Positions 48,739 to 58,353 are shown, counted from the first letter of the stretch. The stretch is 64,000 nt of DNA from Lachnospiraceae bacterium 3-1 (GCA_000403255.2 KE159591.1:83823-147822); one strand, 5' to 3'. Numbers and translations are program-made. Notes: a model not told the origin generated them from the sequence alone.

Positions 48739-49773
48739 TTAATATTCATAAAAGAAATTATAGCCGCAAAAACGCTGGGCAATAGGATCATAATATACTC
48801 CCAGCGTCTGCTGTTCCCTCTGCATCAGCAGTAAAATCATATTCTTTAATTCCACAATCTGATAAGAATAGTCCAGCTCAACATTCTCCACGTTACACTC
48901 TTCCTTCTCCATATCGTCGGATAGACTTACTTGTGCCTGCTCCTTGGCATAATACCCCAATTTTTCAAAAATTATTTGAATTTCCTCTGGTACATACACA
49001 TCCTCGCTCTTTTTGCCTCTCAAAATCTCTTTCAACCAGTGAAATCCCTCCAAATAAGTATTCAAATACTCTCCCCTTTCATCGTCGTAAAAACCAATCA
49101 GCCCCTGATAACGGGAAGCAAGCATATACTCGAAGTATTCTTTCATTTCCTCTTCCATGCTTTCTAAGACTGTAACCAGCTTTTCTTTTCCCTGTTCCCA
49201 TACATTCCAATCCCGTTTCTGTCCGTTTCGGTATTCCATACATGTAAAGCTTATGATATTCCACTCATTACAGGCAATCCGCACCTGAAACTGTTTTTCC
49301 TCTAATTGCAAAATATCCTGATAAAAATAAAGGAATCCATTCTGAAAATTGTCCACCATAACCATATGGTCCATAATATTTGTCTCATTCTTCGTATACC
49401 AGTTTCTCACATTGTCTATAGAAGTATCACATTCCCCGGCAATCAATTGGTACAGATACCATTCCTGTAAACTCTTTAATTCCTCTTCCATATTCTTGTC
49501 ATTGACCTGCAACATCAATTCCCCAAATCTAGGATACTCTCCCAGAATTTTTTCTTCTCCTTCCTCTGGATAACAATTCCATGGAAATAATTCAATATTT
49601 TCTTCAATTTTCCCATAGAAAATATTGGAACTGGTATCTTCATACACGGATTCTTCCAACACCCGCTCCTTTTCCAGAACCTTCTGCCCGCTCTTTACAA
49701 TGACAAAATATCCAGCTCCCAGAATCATTCCTGCACAGCCAACTGTTAACAGCATGGATTTTACTCTACGCAT
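48739..49773 (-). CDS. membrane-anchored protein in two-component operon
   Basis: 344 aa. One N-terminal membrane helix (SMLLTVGCAGMILGAGYFVI) is followed by an extracellular, Glu- and Tyr-rich domain with no recognised family. Its start overlaps the histidine kinase stop by 8 bases, so it is cotranslated with the kinase. It probably acts with or is controlled by that sensor. Beyond this I cannot assign a function. Confidence 0.75.
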   Translation of the reverse strand: MRRVKSMLLTVGCAGMILGAGYFVIVKSGQKVLEKERVLEESVYEDTSSNIFYGKIEENIELFPWNCYPEEGEEKILGEYPRFGELMLQVNDKNMEEELKSLQEWYLYQLIAGECDTSIDNVRNWYTKNETNIMDHMVMVDNFQNGFLYFYQDILQLEEKQFQVRIACNEWNIISFTCMEYRNGQKRDWNVWEQGKEKLVTVLESMEEEMKEYFEYMLASRYQGLIGFYDDERGEYLNTYLEGFHWLKEILRGKKSEDVYVPEEIQIIFEKLGYYAKEQAQVSLSDDMEKEECNVENVELDYSYQIVELKNMILLLMQREQQTLGVYYDPIAQRFCGYNFFYEY

Positions 49774-51181
49774 ATGAGCTGCCTCCTTTCATGGAAATTA
49801 GCACCCGGGTTCCCTGCCCCGGATGACTTTCAAATTTCATATTTCCCTGATGGAGAGATACAATCTCCTTACACAACGCAAGCCCCAATCCTGCTCCTCC
49901 GTTGGCCCTGCTCCTGGCTTTATCCACCATATAAAATGCCTGGGTGATTTTCTCGATTTCCTCCTGAGGAATACCTACCCCCTCATCCGATACTTCAATA
50001 CAGAACTGCCCATCTATAAAATTCCCTTCTACCTGAATTTTACTGCCCTTTTTTGACGCCTTCACCGCATTGTCCACAAGATTATACAGCAATGATTTAA
50101 ACAATTCCCGATCCACCCACAAATTTCCCTGCTCTGACTGGCAGACCAGATTCACATTTCTGTTATCTGTAATCACTTTTAGTGAAGTTCCGATTTCAGA
50201 AAAAAGCTCCTTCATATCTTCCTGCTTCCAATCCAGATTCGTTTCCCCTACGGTAATTAATTCCATCAATTTTCCAGAAAGAGTCCGCATTCTGGTTGCC
50301 TCAGATTTGATAATTCCTGCATACTCAATCCTGTTTTCTTCCGTAATATCCTTTTTGATCTGCAATAAATCGGAAAATCCTAAAATCGACGTAAGGGGTG
50401 TTTTCATTTCATGGGAAAGATTGTCAATGAAATGCTTCCGGTCCTCTGCCACATGCTCCAATGCCCGCACATTGATCTCCACCGCTTCTGCCATAGCATT
50501 CATATTATGAGCAAGCTCCGAAAGCTCATCATGTCCCCGCTCTGGGATGCGTTCCTGATAATTTCCCTGGGCAATGGAACGAGTGCCTTCATCAATCTTC
50601 TTTAATGGATTTAGTAGTACCTTTACCACAACCAGTAAAATCAGCGCAATTACCACCGCGCATACCATACTGATAATTTGAATCTGCCACAACATATTCT
50701 CATGAATTTCCATCACATCTGAAATATCACTTTCTGTCACAACGTAATAGGTTTTTCCCTCCATGCTTTCTGCGGACGCTGTATATAATTGGTAGCCATC
50801 CACCTGCATATAGCTTTTCCCCGTATCCCGAACCGCCTCCATCAGTCCGGTTGGCACATAAATTTCCCGATTACTGTAAACTTGTTCATTCTGTGCATTA
50901 CAAAAAAGAATTCCACTGCCACCAACATTTTTCCCAAAAGTATCCTCCATAAATTTTTGCAGTTTCTTTTCTTCCAGCACAATCGCATTTTCTTTTAGTC
51001 TTTCTGTAATCATCATACTCTTAAAGCTGGTAACCAAAAATTCATGTTCACTGTATACACTCTGTTTTTTCTGATTTAATGCAAAAGAAAAACTACTTTT
51101 TAACAACAAAATACTGGTCATGCTTACCGCCAGCATCACCAGTATCAACGTATATAAGAAAACTTTCTGCCATAATTTCAT
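49766..51181 (-). CDS. sensor histidine kinase
   Basis: 471 aa. Two membrane helices (VFLYTLILVMLAVSMTSILL and ISMVCAVVIALILLVVVKVL) bracket an extracellular sensor of about 130 residues. A HAMP segment follows (IDEGTRSIAQGNYQERIP), then the H-box DNLSHEMKTPLTSILGFSDL, N-box LLYNLVDNAVKASKKG, and G-boxes SDEGVGIPQEE and GGAGLGLALCKEIV. It phosphorylates the OmpR-type regulator encoded 4 bases upstream. The signal is unknown. Confidence 0.95.
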   Translation of the reverse strand: MKLWQKVFLYTLILVMLAVSMTSILLLKSSFSFALNQKKQSVYSEHEFLVTSFKSMMITERLKENAIVLEEKKLQKFMEDTFGKNVGGSGILFCNAQNEQVYSNREIYVPTGLMEAVRDTGKSYMQVDGYQLYTASAESMEGKTYYVVTESDISDVMEIHENMLWQIQIISMVCAVVIALILLVVVKVLLNPLKKIDEGTRSIAQGNYQERIPERGHDELSELAHNMNAMAEAVEINVRALEHVAEDRKHFIDNLSHEMKTPLTSILGFSDLLQIKKDITEENRIEYAGIIKSEATRMRTLSGKLMELITVGETNLDWKQEDMKELFSEIGTSLKVITDNRNVNLVCQSEQGNLWVDRELFKSLLYNLVDNAVKASKKGSKIQVEGNFIDGQFCIEVSDEGVGIPQEEIEKITQAFYMVDKARSRANGGAGLGLALCKEIVSLHQGNMKFESHPGQGTRVLISMKGGSSYA

Positions 51182-51185
51182 ACTA

Positions 51186-51848
51186 CTACTCCTTTGCGCT
51201 TTCCAATCGATAGCCCAACTTGGGTATGGTCACCAGTTTATCTTTCAAATTTAATTTTTTGCGGAGCTGTTGAATGTGGATATCAATGGTTCTTGTCTCT
51301 CCTTCGTACTCAAATCCCCAAACTGCCGCAAGCAAGCGGTCTCTGGAAATGGCAACGTCTTTGTGCTGGATGAAAAACACAAGGACTTCAAATTCTTTGG
51401 GCGTCAGATAAACCTCCTCCCCGTCACATTTACAGGTATGCTCTTCCACATTCACAGAGATCGTTCCATAAGAATATGTATTCTCTGTCCGCTTCACCCT
51501 GCGCAGAATAACCTCAATCCGCGCTAACAGTTCCATGGCCTCAAAAGGTTTTACAATATAATCCTCTGCCCCAAGGCGGAGCCCCCGCACTTTATCGGTC
51601 AATTCCTGCTTTGCCGTAATGAAAATCACAGGTGTTTCTGTGTTGGTGCGCTTTTGCATAATCTCAAAGCCGCTCATATCTGGCAGCATTACATCCAGAA
51701 GGATCAAATCATAATTTCCATGCTCTATCTTCTCAAAAGCTTCCGCTCCGTTATTACACACAATTCCTTCATAACCGCCGATTGCCACTGTTGCCTCCAT
51801 TAGCTTTGCAATATTGGCGTCATCTTCCACAATCAAAATTTTTATCAT
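51186..51848 (-). CDS. OmpR-family response regulator
   Basis: 220 aa. The receiver has the acidic pair in ILIVEDDANIAKL, the phospho-Asp in LILLDVMLPDMSGFE, and the Thr/Lys switch in PVIFITAK and EDYIVKPFEAMELL. The C-terminal winged helix is shown by VYLTPKEFEVLVFFIQHKD and EGETRTIDIHIQQLRKKLN. It is the first gene of the regulator-kinase-membrane protein operon. Confidence 0.96.
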   Translation of the reverse strand: MIKILIVEDDANIAKLMEATVAIGGYEGIVCNNGAEAFEKIEHGNYDLILLDVMLPDMSGFEIMQKRTNTETPVIFITAKQELTDKVRGLRLGAEDYIVKPFEAMELLARIEVILRRVKRTENTYSYGTISVNVEEHTCKCDGEEVYLTPKEFEVLVFFIQHKDVAISRDRLLAAVWGFEYEGETRTIDIHIQQLRKKLNLKDKLVTIPKLGYRLESAKE

Positions 51849-51970
51849 TCTACATCCTGTCCTTTTCTTCCGCCGTTACCTTTACACACTCCTACGCATA
51901 TCATACCAACGAATATTATATCGGAAACTTGGGAAAAAGTATTCAGGAAATTGTAAGAAAAATGTAAAAA

Positions 51971-52091
51971 TCAAATATCCCGCAGCAAGTTGACTGGGTA
52001 TGTCTAATTGCTCACGGGAGTCAAATACCCCGCAGCAAGCTACGGGTTATTTGACCCTCGCGGCATTCGCCAAATATCCGCGCAAGCGCGG
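51971..52091. repeat. intergenic palindromic and direct repeats
   Basis: A 19-mer beginning TCAAATA and ending CCCGCAGCAAG occurs at 51971-51989 and 52021-52039 with one difference. The second copy forms an imperfect palindrome with CGGGTTATTTGAC ending near 52055. CCGCG/CGCGG (52078-52091) is another small dyad. This is G+C-rich REP-like sequence between the response regulator and the esterase remnant. Confidence 0.6.
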
Positions 52092-52135
52092 CTGCTTGGC
52101 TCATTGCTCGCGGGAATAAACAGCGGGTAAGGATA

Positions 52136-52440
52136 TTATTCTTCTATTGGCAGTGCAAACCGCTTTTCCAGCCAATTCCCTGCTAACTCAGTCCATTTTG
52201 CGGCGTCTGAATTAATTTGTCCCTGCGTCCTTGCTGAAGACTGGTCAGCCAATGCCAGCCCATGAGAACCCTTTTCAAAGATATGAAGCTCAAAGGGAAT
52301 ATTTTTTTCTGCAAGAGCATAAGACATACGAAGAGAATGCTGCACTGGCACCAAAGAATCCTCTGCAGTAGCCCACAGAAAAGTAGGGGGCATATCACCC
52401 GTCACATGTCTTGCAGGACTCACCTGATTTAATTCTTCTG
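52136..52440 (-). pseudogene. alpha/beta-hydrolase esterase, C-terminal remnant
   Basis: The frame reads ELNQVSPARHVTGDMPPTFL, WATAEDSLVPVQHSLRMSYA and HIFEKGSHGLALAD. These carry the catalytic Asp (AEDSLVP) and His (GSHGLAL) of acetyl-xylan or BD-FAE-type esterases. The nucleophile Ser region and everything before it, about 200 residues, are missing. The piece overlaps the end of vanZ in another frame, marking a deletion junction near 52440. Confidence 0.82.
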
Positions 52441-52886
52441 AAAAAGCTGAGTATAGTATAAAAAATCACTCCTGCCAGACCTCCGATACTGTCAATGCAC
52501 ACATCTGTAACCCTGCCTGCCCGACCTGGCACAAAGAGCTGATGAAATTCATCGGTAGCCGCATAGCACACGGTACATCCCAATGCCAGAAGAATCGTTT
52601 TCTTTTTGCTGAATGAATAACATTCCAAATGAAAAAGAAGGAGAAGGGCCAGAAATGCATACTCGCTCATATGGGCGCCTTTGCGAATCACAAGCTGCAT
52701 CCCCTCTGCCTGCTGGAGCAATTCTTCCTCTGTTCTCTCCTGCCCAAACAAATCATTCTGCCACTTTGCAATCCGGTAAGAGACCGACTGGCTGGTTTTG
52801 GAAGATTCCGTTGCAGTTTGGGCGGAAAAAAGAAATATAATTATCATCCATGCAATGACCAATCCTCCTGTCACATACTTTTTCAT
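52395..52886 (-). CDS. VanZ-family membrane protein (3' end altered by deletion)
   Basis: 163 aa. Four membrane helices and the VanZ signature are present: GGLVIAWMIIIFLFSAQTAT at the start, IRKGAHMSEYAFLALLLLF, AATDEFHQLFVPGRAGRVTD and DSIGGLAGVIFYTILSFF. The last 10-12 residues (KSGESCKTCDG) are encoded by the out-of-frame esterase remnant, so the natural C-terminus has been replaced. The core is complete and the protein may still work. VanZ homologues affect glycopeptide and lipid susceptibility. Confidence 0.85.
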   Translation of the reverse strand: MKKYVTGGLVIAWMIIIFLFSAQTATESSKTSQSVSYRIAKWQNDLFGQERTEEELLQQAEGMQLVIRKGAHMSEYAFLALLLLFHLECYSFSKKKTILLALGCTVCYAATDEFHQLFVPGRAGRVTDVCIDSIGGLAGVIFYTILSFFRRIKSGESCKTCDG

Positions 52887-52893
52887 ACCAAGC

Positions 52894-53625
52894 TCACTCC
52901 CCTTGGAAATCCTTGAGATAAACTTCCATGGAACGGCTCATCTCCCTGGAAAAATCCGATTCATATTTTCTTTTCCAGAATGCTTCCATCCATTCTTCAT
53001 AGCTTTTCCCATCTGTCATTCCAGAGAACATCCCACGGATTTCCTCTCCGGTTTTATCCTTGTAAGTATTTTCACAAACAATATCCGAAAGTGCAAACCG
53101 CTTTGGCTTCTCCCGTTCCTTCTGCTGCTGGGTAGGATGTCCAAAAACCAACATACAGGCTGGGTATACATATTTGGGCAGCCCCAAAAGCTCTTTCATT
53201 TCTTCTGCCTGCTCCATCACATCACCAATATAGCAAGAGCCAATTCCAAGACTCTCAGCCGCTGTCACCGCATTTTGGGCCGCAATCATTGCATCTTCCA
53301 CCGCCAGCAGTAAATCCCCCGCTCTTGGCGCTCTGGGAGACAATCCAGCTTCTTTATAGAAGGAAAGCCATTTCCTACAGTCTGCACAAAAAATCAACAC
53401 CAGCTTCGCTTTGGCAATCATTGGCTGATGATCACAAAGCTCCGCCAGCTTTTCCTTTTTTCCCTGGTCCGTGATATCCAGAATCGTATACAAGAGCTGG
53501 CAGCCCCCAGAGGGCGCCTGCAAAGCAGCATTTAAAATACTTTCCCGATCTTCCTCTAAAATTGCTTCCTCTGTAAACACACGGACGGATTTCCTCATGT
53601 GAAGCGCTTTTATGATTTCATTCAT
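52894..53625 (-). CDS. nitroreductase-family oxidoreductase
   Basis: 243 aa from the ATG at 53625; an ATG six codons earlier also exists. FMN-binding features are MRKSVRVFTEEAI, ALQAPSGGCQLLYTIL and AAESLGIGSCYIGDV, then YVYPACMLVFGHPTQQ. It probably acts as an NAD(P)H-dependent FMN reductase on nitro compounds or quinones; the physiological substrate is unknown. It ends 8 bases before the vanZ start, so the two are likely cotranscribed. Confidence 0.9.
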   Translation of the reverse strand: MNEIIKALHMRKSVRVFTEEAILEEDRESILNAALQAPSGGCQLLYTILDITDQGKKEKLAELCDHQPMIAKAKLVLIFCADCRKWLSFYKEAGLSPRAPRAGDLLLAVEDAMIAAQNAVTAAESLGIGSCYIGDVMEQAEEMKELLGLPKYVYPACMLVFGHPTQQQKEREKPKRFALSDIVCENTYKDKTGEEIRGMFSGMTDGKSYEEWMEAFWKRKYESDFSREMSRSMEVYLKDFQGE

Positions 53626-53713
53626 CCTTTCCTTTTCCTCCATAATTTGATACTCCCATTATATCTTTGAATAAATTCTATTGCAAGGCAAATATTATTT
53701 GAGTTTCCCCATT

Positions 53714-54561
53714 TTACAATTCATAGTACCAAAAGGTTTCCATTGCTTCATTAATTTCGTCTAATGAGAATTTATGGGAAACCAATTCATTGACAGGCAA
53801 TCCTATTGCCACAGCCTCCTTTAACATTTCCATTGCATGCAACCAGTCTTTTGCCTGGTAGGTCCAGGAACCAATGACTTTGATTTCTTTATTACAAATA
53901 TCTAGGTGTGGATTATAAGTCGTATCGCCATTATTTACAAAAAATCCTAATTCACACATAGAACCGCCCCGACGCACATAATGCCATATAGTAGAAGCAG
54001 CTTTGGGAGATCCAGTACACTGAAATGCCATTTCTGCTCCCTTATGTTCCGTAATTTCTTTTATAATAGTTTCCGCATCTTCTTTCATGAAATTAACGGT
54101 CCATTTTGCACCTAATTTTTGAGCCATTTCAAGACCTTTTTCATCCCCATCTACCGCAATAATATTTCGACAGCCCATCGTACGTATCGTTGTCAATAAA
54201 AGCAAGCCAATCGGACCACAACCTTGCACCAAAACATAAGAATTGTGCTTAAAATTAAAAATTTCCTTTGCTTGCTCTACCGCATGGACAACAACTGCTG
54301 CTGGTTCAATTAGCAATCGACTATCTAAATCTTCCATCCAATTTCTACAATAGTTCCAGTTCCCTCATGACCAAGCTGAATTGGAATATAGCCAAAAGGA
54401 TCTCCTTTGTATTCATGGACGTCTGTTCCGCAGATTCCACATCCCTCAACTTTCACAAGAACCTCATCATCATTGATTTTCGGAATTGGAAGCTCTTTGA
54501 TATCTATTTTCTTCTCCCCTGTCAATACTGCTACTTTTGCTGTTTCTGGAATCTTACCCAT
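53714..54561 (-). pseudogene. zinc-dependent alcohol/polyol dehydrogenase with internal deletion
   Basis: The start at 54561 (GAAAGGAAGG upstream) gives AVLTGEKKIDIKELPIPKIN, the catalytic zinc Cys in EGCGICGTDVHEY and QLGHEGTGTIVEIG. The frame then stops. The second frame restarts at EDLDSRLLIEPAAVVVHAVE with the Rossmann motif VLVQGCGPIGLLLLTTIRTM. About 80 residues are missing, including the four structural zinc cysteines. The junction lies near 54334-54343. The closest known types are sorbitol or threonine dehydrogenase-like enzymes. Confidence 0.85.
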
Positions 54562-54737
54562 AAAAATACCTTCCTTTCTTTTCCTCATAAAAATGCTCTA
54601 CTAACTTGTACTTTTATTGTAGATTCCAGGATATTCAGATGCAAGTTACACTTCCTGTCAAATGTAAAATACATTACAACCATACAAAACTGTAATATAT
54701 TTTACACTTTTACCTGATTGTAATGTATCCATGATTT

Positions 54738-55292
54738 TTATAAATCCTTTAATAATTCATACAGCTTCGGCGGCAATGCATCCAATAGCCGGTCTGAAAT
54801 TTCCTCTGGAGTCAAAATCATATTATTTTTCGTCCATTCTGCAGTCATGAAAATGGAACCATGGCAGTACATACGCAATAAAAAATCAATCTCAGGCGTC
54901 AAAAAATCCACGTTCTTTTTATGTATCACTTCCCGATAAAATTGATAAATACATTCATAGTCATAATCAATCAGACAGTTCTGTGCAGAAGAAGAAAACG
55001 CAGAAGAAAAAAATACCCGTTCTTCCATCATTAGTTGAAATTTTTTGACCAGACCCTCCCGCAGCGATAAGCTTACACCCATCTGACGAAAGGATTTCTG
55101 GGCCAGGATATCAAAATACCAGTTTACTAAATCATATTTATCTTTGAAATAACGGTAAAAGGTTGGCCTTGTCACTTGGCAGACATTTACAATTTCGGTG
55201 ACGGTAATCCGATCTAAAGGTTCGGACTCCATTAAAATTTTCAATGCTTCTATAAATTTTCTTTTGATTCTTTCGGACGAGCTGATTATCAT
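54738..55292 (-). CDS. TetR-family transcriptional regulator
   Basis: 184 aa from the ATG at 55292; in-frame ATGs at 55316 and 55349 are alternatives and none has an ideal ribosome site. The helix-turn-helix is RITVTEIVNVCQVTRPTFYR followed by YFKDKYDLVNWYF. The C-terminal half is of the DhaS-like type (HGSIFMTAEWTKNN). It is encoded upstream of the dehydrogenase pseudogene on the same strand, so it was probably the dehydrogenase regulator. Confidence 0.87.
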   Translation of the reverse strand: MIISSSERIKRKFIEALKILMESEPLDRITVTEIVNVCQVTRPTFYRYFKDKYDLVNWYFDILAQKSFRQMGVSLSLREGLVKKFQLMMEERVFFSSAFSSSAQNCLIDYDYECIYQFYREVIHKKNVDFLTPEIDFLLRMYCHGSIFMTAEWTKNNMILTPEEISDRLLDALPPKLYELLKDL

Positions 55293-55546
55293 ACTGTTCT
55301 TTCCCTGCCCTTTCATCCTCTTTTCAATTTTCAAAGAAACCTGAAACATTTTTCAAAAAGTGGCTTAAATGCAGTATTTTAGGCACTTCTGGCAAGAAAA
55401 GAGTAAGGTTTTACTACTAATTTACTACTTTTCCCCTATTAAATGGATTGCCCGATATTATGTCGGGTAGTCTGTTTTTTTATACCCTTTTCTATGTTGT
55501 GAAATAAATATGTCGGGCGCATTTGCAAAAAAAGGAGTACAGGCAG

Positions 55547-56026
55547 ATGTATAAATGGTTTACAGGAATAAAGACAATAGAGGAATTGCGGCAACGGTAC
55601 AGAGAGTTATTAAAGAAATATCATCCCGATAATGAGGGCGGCAGTATTGAGATTACACAGGAGATTAACGCCGAGTACGACCGCCTATTTGACGTTCTAA
55701 GCAAGGAACAGCATAAAGACGAGGAAACTCCTAAGTATGACTATCAAGCCGAGAACGACGCTTTTAAGGCTGTTTTAAACACGATTATATCATACAACAT
55801 GGAAATTGAACTGATAGGCAACTGGATATGGTGCTTTGACGGTTTCGCTTACAAAGACAGGCTGAAAGAGTTAGGCTTTAAGTTTGCGCCGAAGAAAAAG
55901 GCGTGGACGTGGCATTTTGGCGATTATGTGAGATATAGCAAAGGGGAAATTACGCTTGATGAAATCCGGCAGAAGTACGGTTCTAAGAAAGTTGGCAGTA
56001 AGTCCAAACAATACGCAATCAGCTAG
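55547..56026 (+). CDS. J-domain (DnaJ-like) protein of the mobile element
   Basis: 159 aa from the ATG at 55547 with AAAGGAG upstream; the open frame extends to a TTG that is unlikely. Residues 1-65 form a J-domain with the invariant HPD (ELLKKYHPDNEGGSIE). The C-terminal half contains a segment rich in aromatic and Lys residues (FKFAPKKKAWTWHFG). Such short J-proteins accompany mobilization genes in Lachnospiraceae; they may recruit host DnaK to replication or transfer complexes. Confidence 0.82.
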   Translation: MYKWFTGIKTIEELRQRYRELLKKYHPDNEGGSIEITQEINAEYDRLFDVLSKEQHKDEETPKYDYQAENDAFKAVLNTIISYNMEIELIGNWIWCFDGFAYKDRLKELGFKFAPKKKAWTWHFGDYVRYSKGEITLDEIRQKYGSKKVGSKSKQYAIS

Positions 56027-56054
56027 AATCAGAATCATTTTTCCAGACAAGAGA

Positions 56055-56089
56055 AAGGGATACCCACGCAACCGGGTATCCCTTTTTTA
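56055..56089 (+). terminator. terminator after the J-domain gene
   Basis: AAGGGATACCC (56055-56065) pairs with GGGTATCCCTT (56074-56084), followed by T6. Confidence 0.88.
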
Positions 56090-56152
56090 AAAGAGATATT
56101 TATCATAGAAAAACAAGAAAGGTATAAAATGTGATTTAGCAAATGATTTAGA

Positions 56153-57451
56153 TTAGAATGAAAAGCCGCAATCTGTTTTTGTGCCGCCAATGTCAATAAT
56201 GTCTGGGATATAGCCTGTATCGGATTTACCCTGTAAGCGTTCGTTTCGCATATTGAACATTTCCATCTGCCAATCGGAAACGCTGTTCCGGCGTTCTTTC
56301 TGGAACTTCTTATATAAGTCCTCTACGAGTTTTTGAAAGGGTTTGCCGGTACGCTTGCTTTCACGCTCCAAAAATTCAAGGAATTTAGCGTTAAGGCTCT
56401 TCTCGTCTGAAAGAATCTGGTTACAGATTTCAGCAAGTGAATAGACTTCTTCTTTCGTTTTTTCAATGCTTGCCTTTTCAGCAATCAAGGCTTGTGTCTG
56501 CGCCTGTACGGTTGCCCTGTCGTTATCAAGGGCGGTCTGCTGTACGGATAAGATTTCGCGCTCTTTTTCAATTTCCTGCTGTCCGGCTTTTGCCTTGCTC
56601 ATAATTTCATTTGTAAGCAACTCCAATTTGTCAAGTTCTGATTTTCTGATATTCATTTCAATTTCTCCTATCTTTAATTTTATTTCTTTTTCGGTCAGTT
56701 TTTTCAACTGTTCCGGCGTTAAGCCCTGCTGATGAAATACACCGTCTTTGTCTGTATATCCGGCAAGGACTTCATCAATCGGCTTGTTGTCAAGTTCTAT
56801 TTCATATCCTTTATCAATTAAGGATTTACGGATTGTTTTATGGATTCCGGCTAATTGCTTCGGATTTTTGAAGAACTTAGTTTGCGAGATAACGCATTTC
56901 TTTTTTTCGGTTATGCCAGTAGATTCATAACAGGGCACAAAGGCAATGTGCATATGTACGCTTGTTTCGTCTTTATGGATTGAAAATCCTCGGATGTTGT
57001 CTTTGTCGAACTGTTGTTCTAAAATTTCGATAACATCCCACATCCAAGTATCTTCATGCCCTGCGATTGATTCATTATCAAGCTGAACGACCAGAGGACG
57101 TACAAGGACTGTATCATTTTTGCCCCCGGTATAGATTCTTGCTCCGTTTGCTTTAGCGTAATCAATTCTTTTGTTAATTGCGTTCAGCATATCGCCGGAG
57201 TTTTGTGTTTCCTGCCAGATACCGTTATCTTTGAAATAGGATTCATTCAATAAGGTAAAATCAGGGTTTATGTCCGGGTTGCTATGCCCGACCTCACATC
57301 CATTCTTACGGTCAGTAGAGCGGTCAATGTGCCTGATATACCCGGTAATGCCGCCATATCCTGTTTTACTGGTTTTCGTACAAGTGTACGCACCAGAGCA
57401 TTTTACTTTGATACTTGCGTCAAATGATAAGTAGCCAATGATAACCACCAC
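56153..57451 (-). CDS. MOBV-family relaxase (plasmid recombination/mobilization protein)
   Basis: 432 aa from a GTG at 57451; the exact start is uncertain. Conserved relaxase features are GYIRHIDRSTDRKN, NPDINPDFTLLNESYF and the metal-binding HKDETSVHMHIAFVP with its His-x-Asp-Glu-x4-His-x-His pattern. A long coiled coil (about residues 250-350) follows. MOBV proteins nick oriT and pilot the strand into a recipient using another element's mating pore. The candidate oriT lies about 300 bases upstream of its start. Confidence 0.9.
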   Translation of the reverse strand: MVVIIGYLSFDASIKVKCSGAYTCTKTSKTGYGGITGYIRHIDRSTDRKNGCEVGHSNPDINPDFTLLNESYFKDNGIWQETQNSGDMLNAINKRIDYAKANGARIYTGGKNDTVLVRPLVVQLDNESIAGHEDTWMWDVIEILEQQFDKDNIRGFSIHKDETSVHMHIAFVPCYESTGITEKKKCVISQTKFFKNPKQLAGIHKTIRKSLIDKGYEIELDNKPIDEVLAGYTDKDGVFHQQGLTPEQLKKLTEKEIKLKIGEIEMNIRKSELDKLELLTNEIMSKAKAGQQEIEKEREILSVQQTALDNDRATVQAQTQALIAEKASIEKTKEEVYSLAEICNQILSDEKSLNAKFLEFLERESKRTGKPFQKLVEDLYKKFQKERRNSVSDWQMEMFNMRNERLQGKSDTGYIPDIIDIGGTKTDCGFSF

Positions 57452-57734
57452 CTATGCTTTAGATTGTTTCCGTTGGAATTGTTTTTTGCGGAATGTTGAT
57501 TGCAAAATAGAATTTCCAGAATGAAAGATATATCATATCTTATATATAGAGTATATCAGATTGTTAAATATTTGTCAATCTTTTTTATCAATTATTTTTG
57601 CATTTTCTATATTATTTCTTATGCTGTTTTCTTATGTATCATCTTCCCCGGAAGTCTTATTTCACCGGCGGGCTTCCCCCTCTCCGAAAGTTTTATCTCT
57701 AACCCGGTCAAGTTATCTCTCCGGCTAGGTTGTA

Positions 57735-57800
57735 GCAAAATATAAGCTAATATCCCAGAGGGCATTAGCTGATTTTGCAAGGGGAGCGTTGCACGCCCCT
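57735..57800. other. candidate oriT hairpins
   Basis: GCAAAAT..AGCTAAT (57735-57751) pairs with ATTAGCT.ATTTTGC (57764-57778), followed by a second hairpin GGGGAGCGT/ACGCCCC (57781-57799). Position upstream of a MOBV relaxase and the stem-loop layout suggest the transfer origin. The nick site is not identifiable by eye. Confidence 0.55.
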
Positions 57801-57870
57801 TTGAACCCCCGGCTTTTGAATCCCCAGCACGGTATCTCTTTTCGCTTTCGGGTTATAAAGCCATGTTCCT

Positions 57871-57914
57871 GCTATGCCCATGCTATGCCCACGGTATGCC
57901 CATGCTATGCCCAT
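57871..57914. repeat. four tandem 11-bp iterons
   Basis: GCTATGCCCAT, GCTATGCCCAC, GGTATGCCCAT and GCTATGCCCAT follow one another without gaps. Eleven bases is one helical turn, so the copies face the same side of the DNA. This suggests cooperative binding by a replication or transfer protein. No other gene is convincing between 57452 and 58353 apart from these sites and AT-rich sequence. Confidence 0.75.
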
Positions 57915-58353
57915 ATCATGTACTATTTTGTGGACATGGCTCTATTGCCTTGCAGAATCAAAAATACAGGCATTGTGTTAAGCACAGGGGGAGAGCGTAC
58001 AGAACAGGTACAGGGAGAGGGTACAGAGGGGGATAGCAACAATAACATATACAAAGTAAATACTATTCGCTGTCCGTTTGTCTGTCTTTTTTTGTAAAAA
58101 ACTATTTTACTTATATTGCTTATCTCTTATCTTCCTTATATAAATAAAACTTTTTTATGAAAAAAAGTCAGACAACCAGACAAACAGCATTTATACTGTA
58201 TCTCACATATAACCTATCCTGTAAAATAAACCAGACCGTCAGACACGCCGCTAACGCCTGTTCTGTACCCCTAACCCATTACTTTGTATCTACCACTATG
58301 ATGTAATAAAAAAGAACCGGGAGCAAAAGCAAAAAAGAAAGGAACTAATCACT

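Noticed and set aside
57861-57914. Repeats near 57.9 kb as a CRISPR array
   Set aside because: The 11-bp units are gapless with no spacers and no cas genes nearby.
57789-58097. 102-aa plus-strand open frame across the iterons
   Set aside because: No ribosome site, composition driven by the repeats, and no family resemblance.
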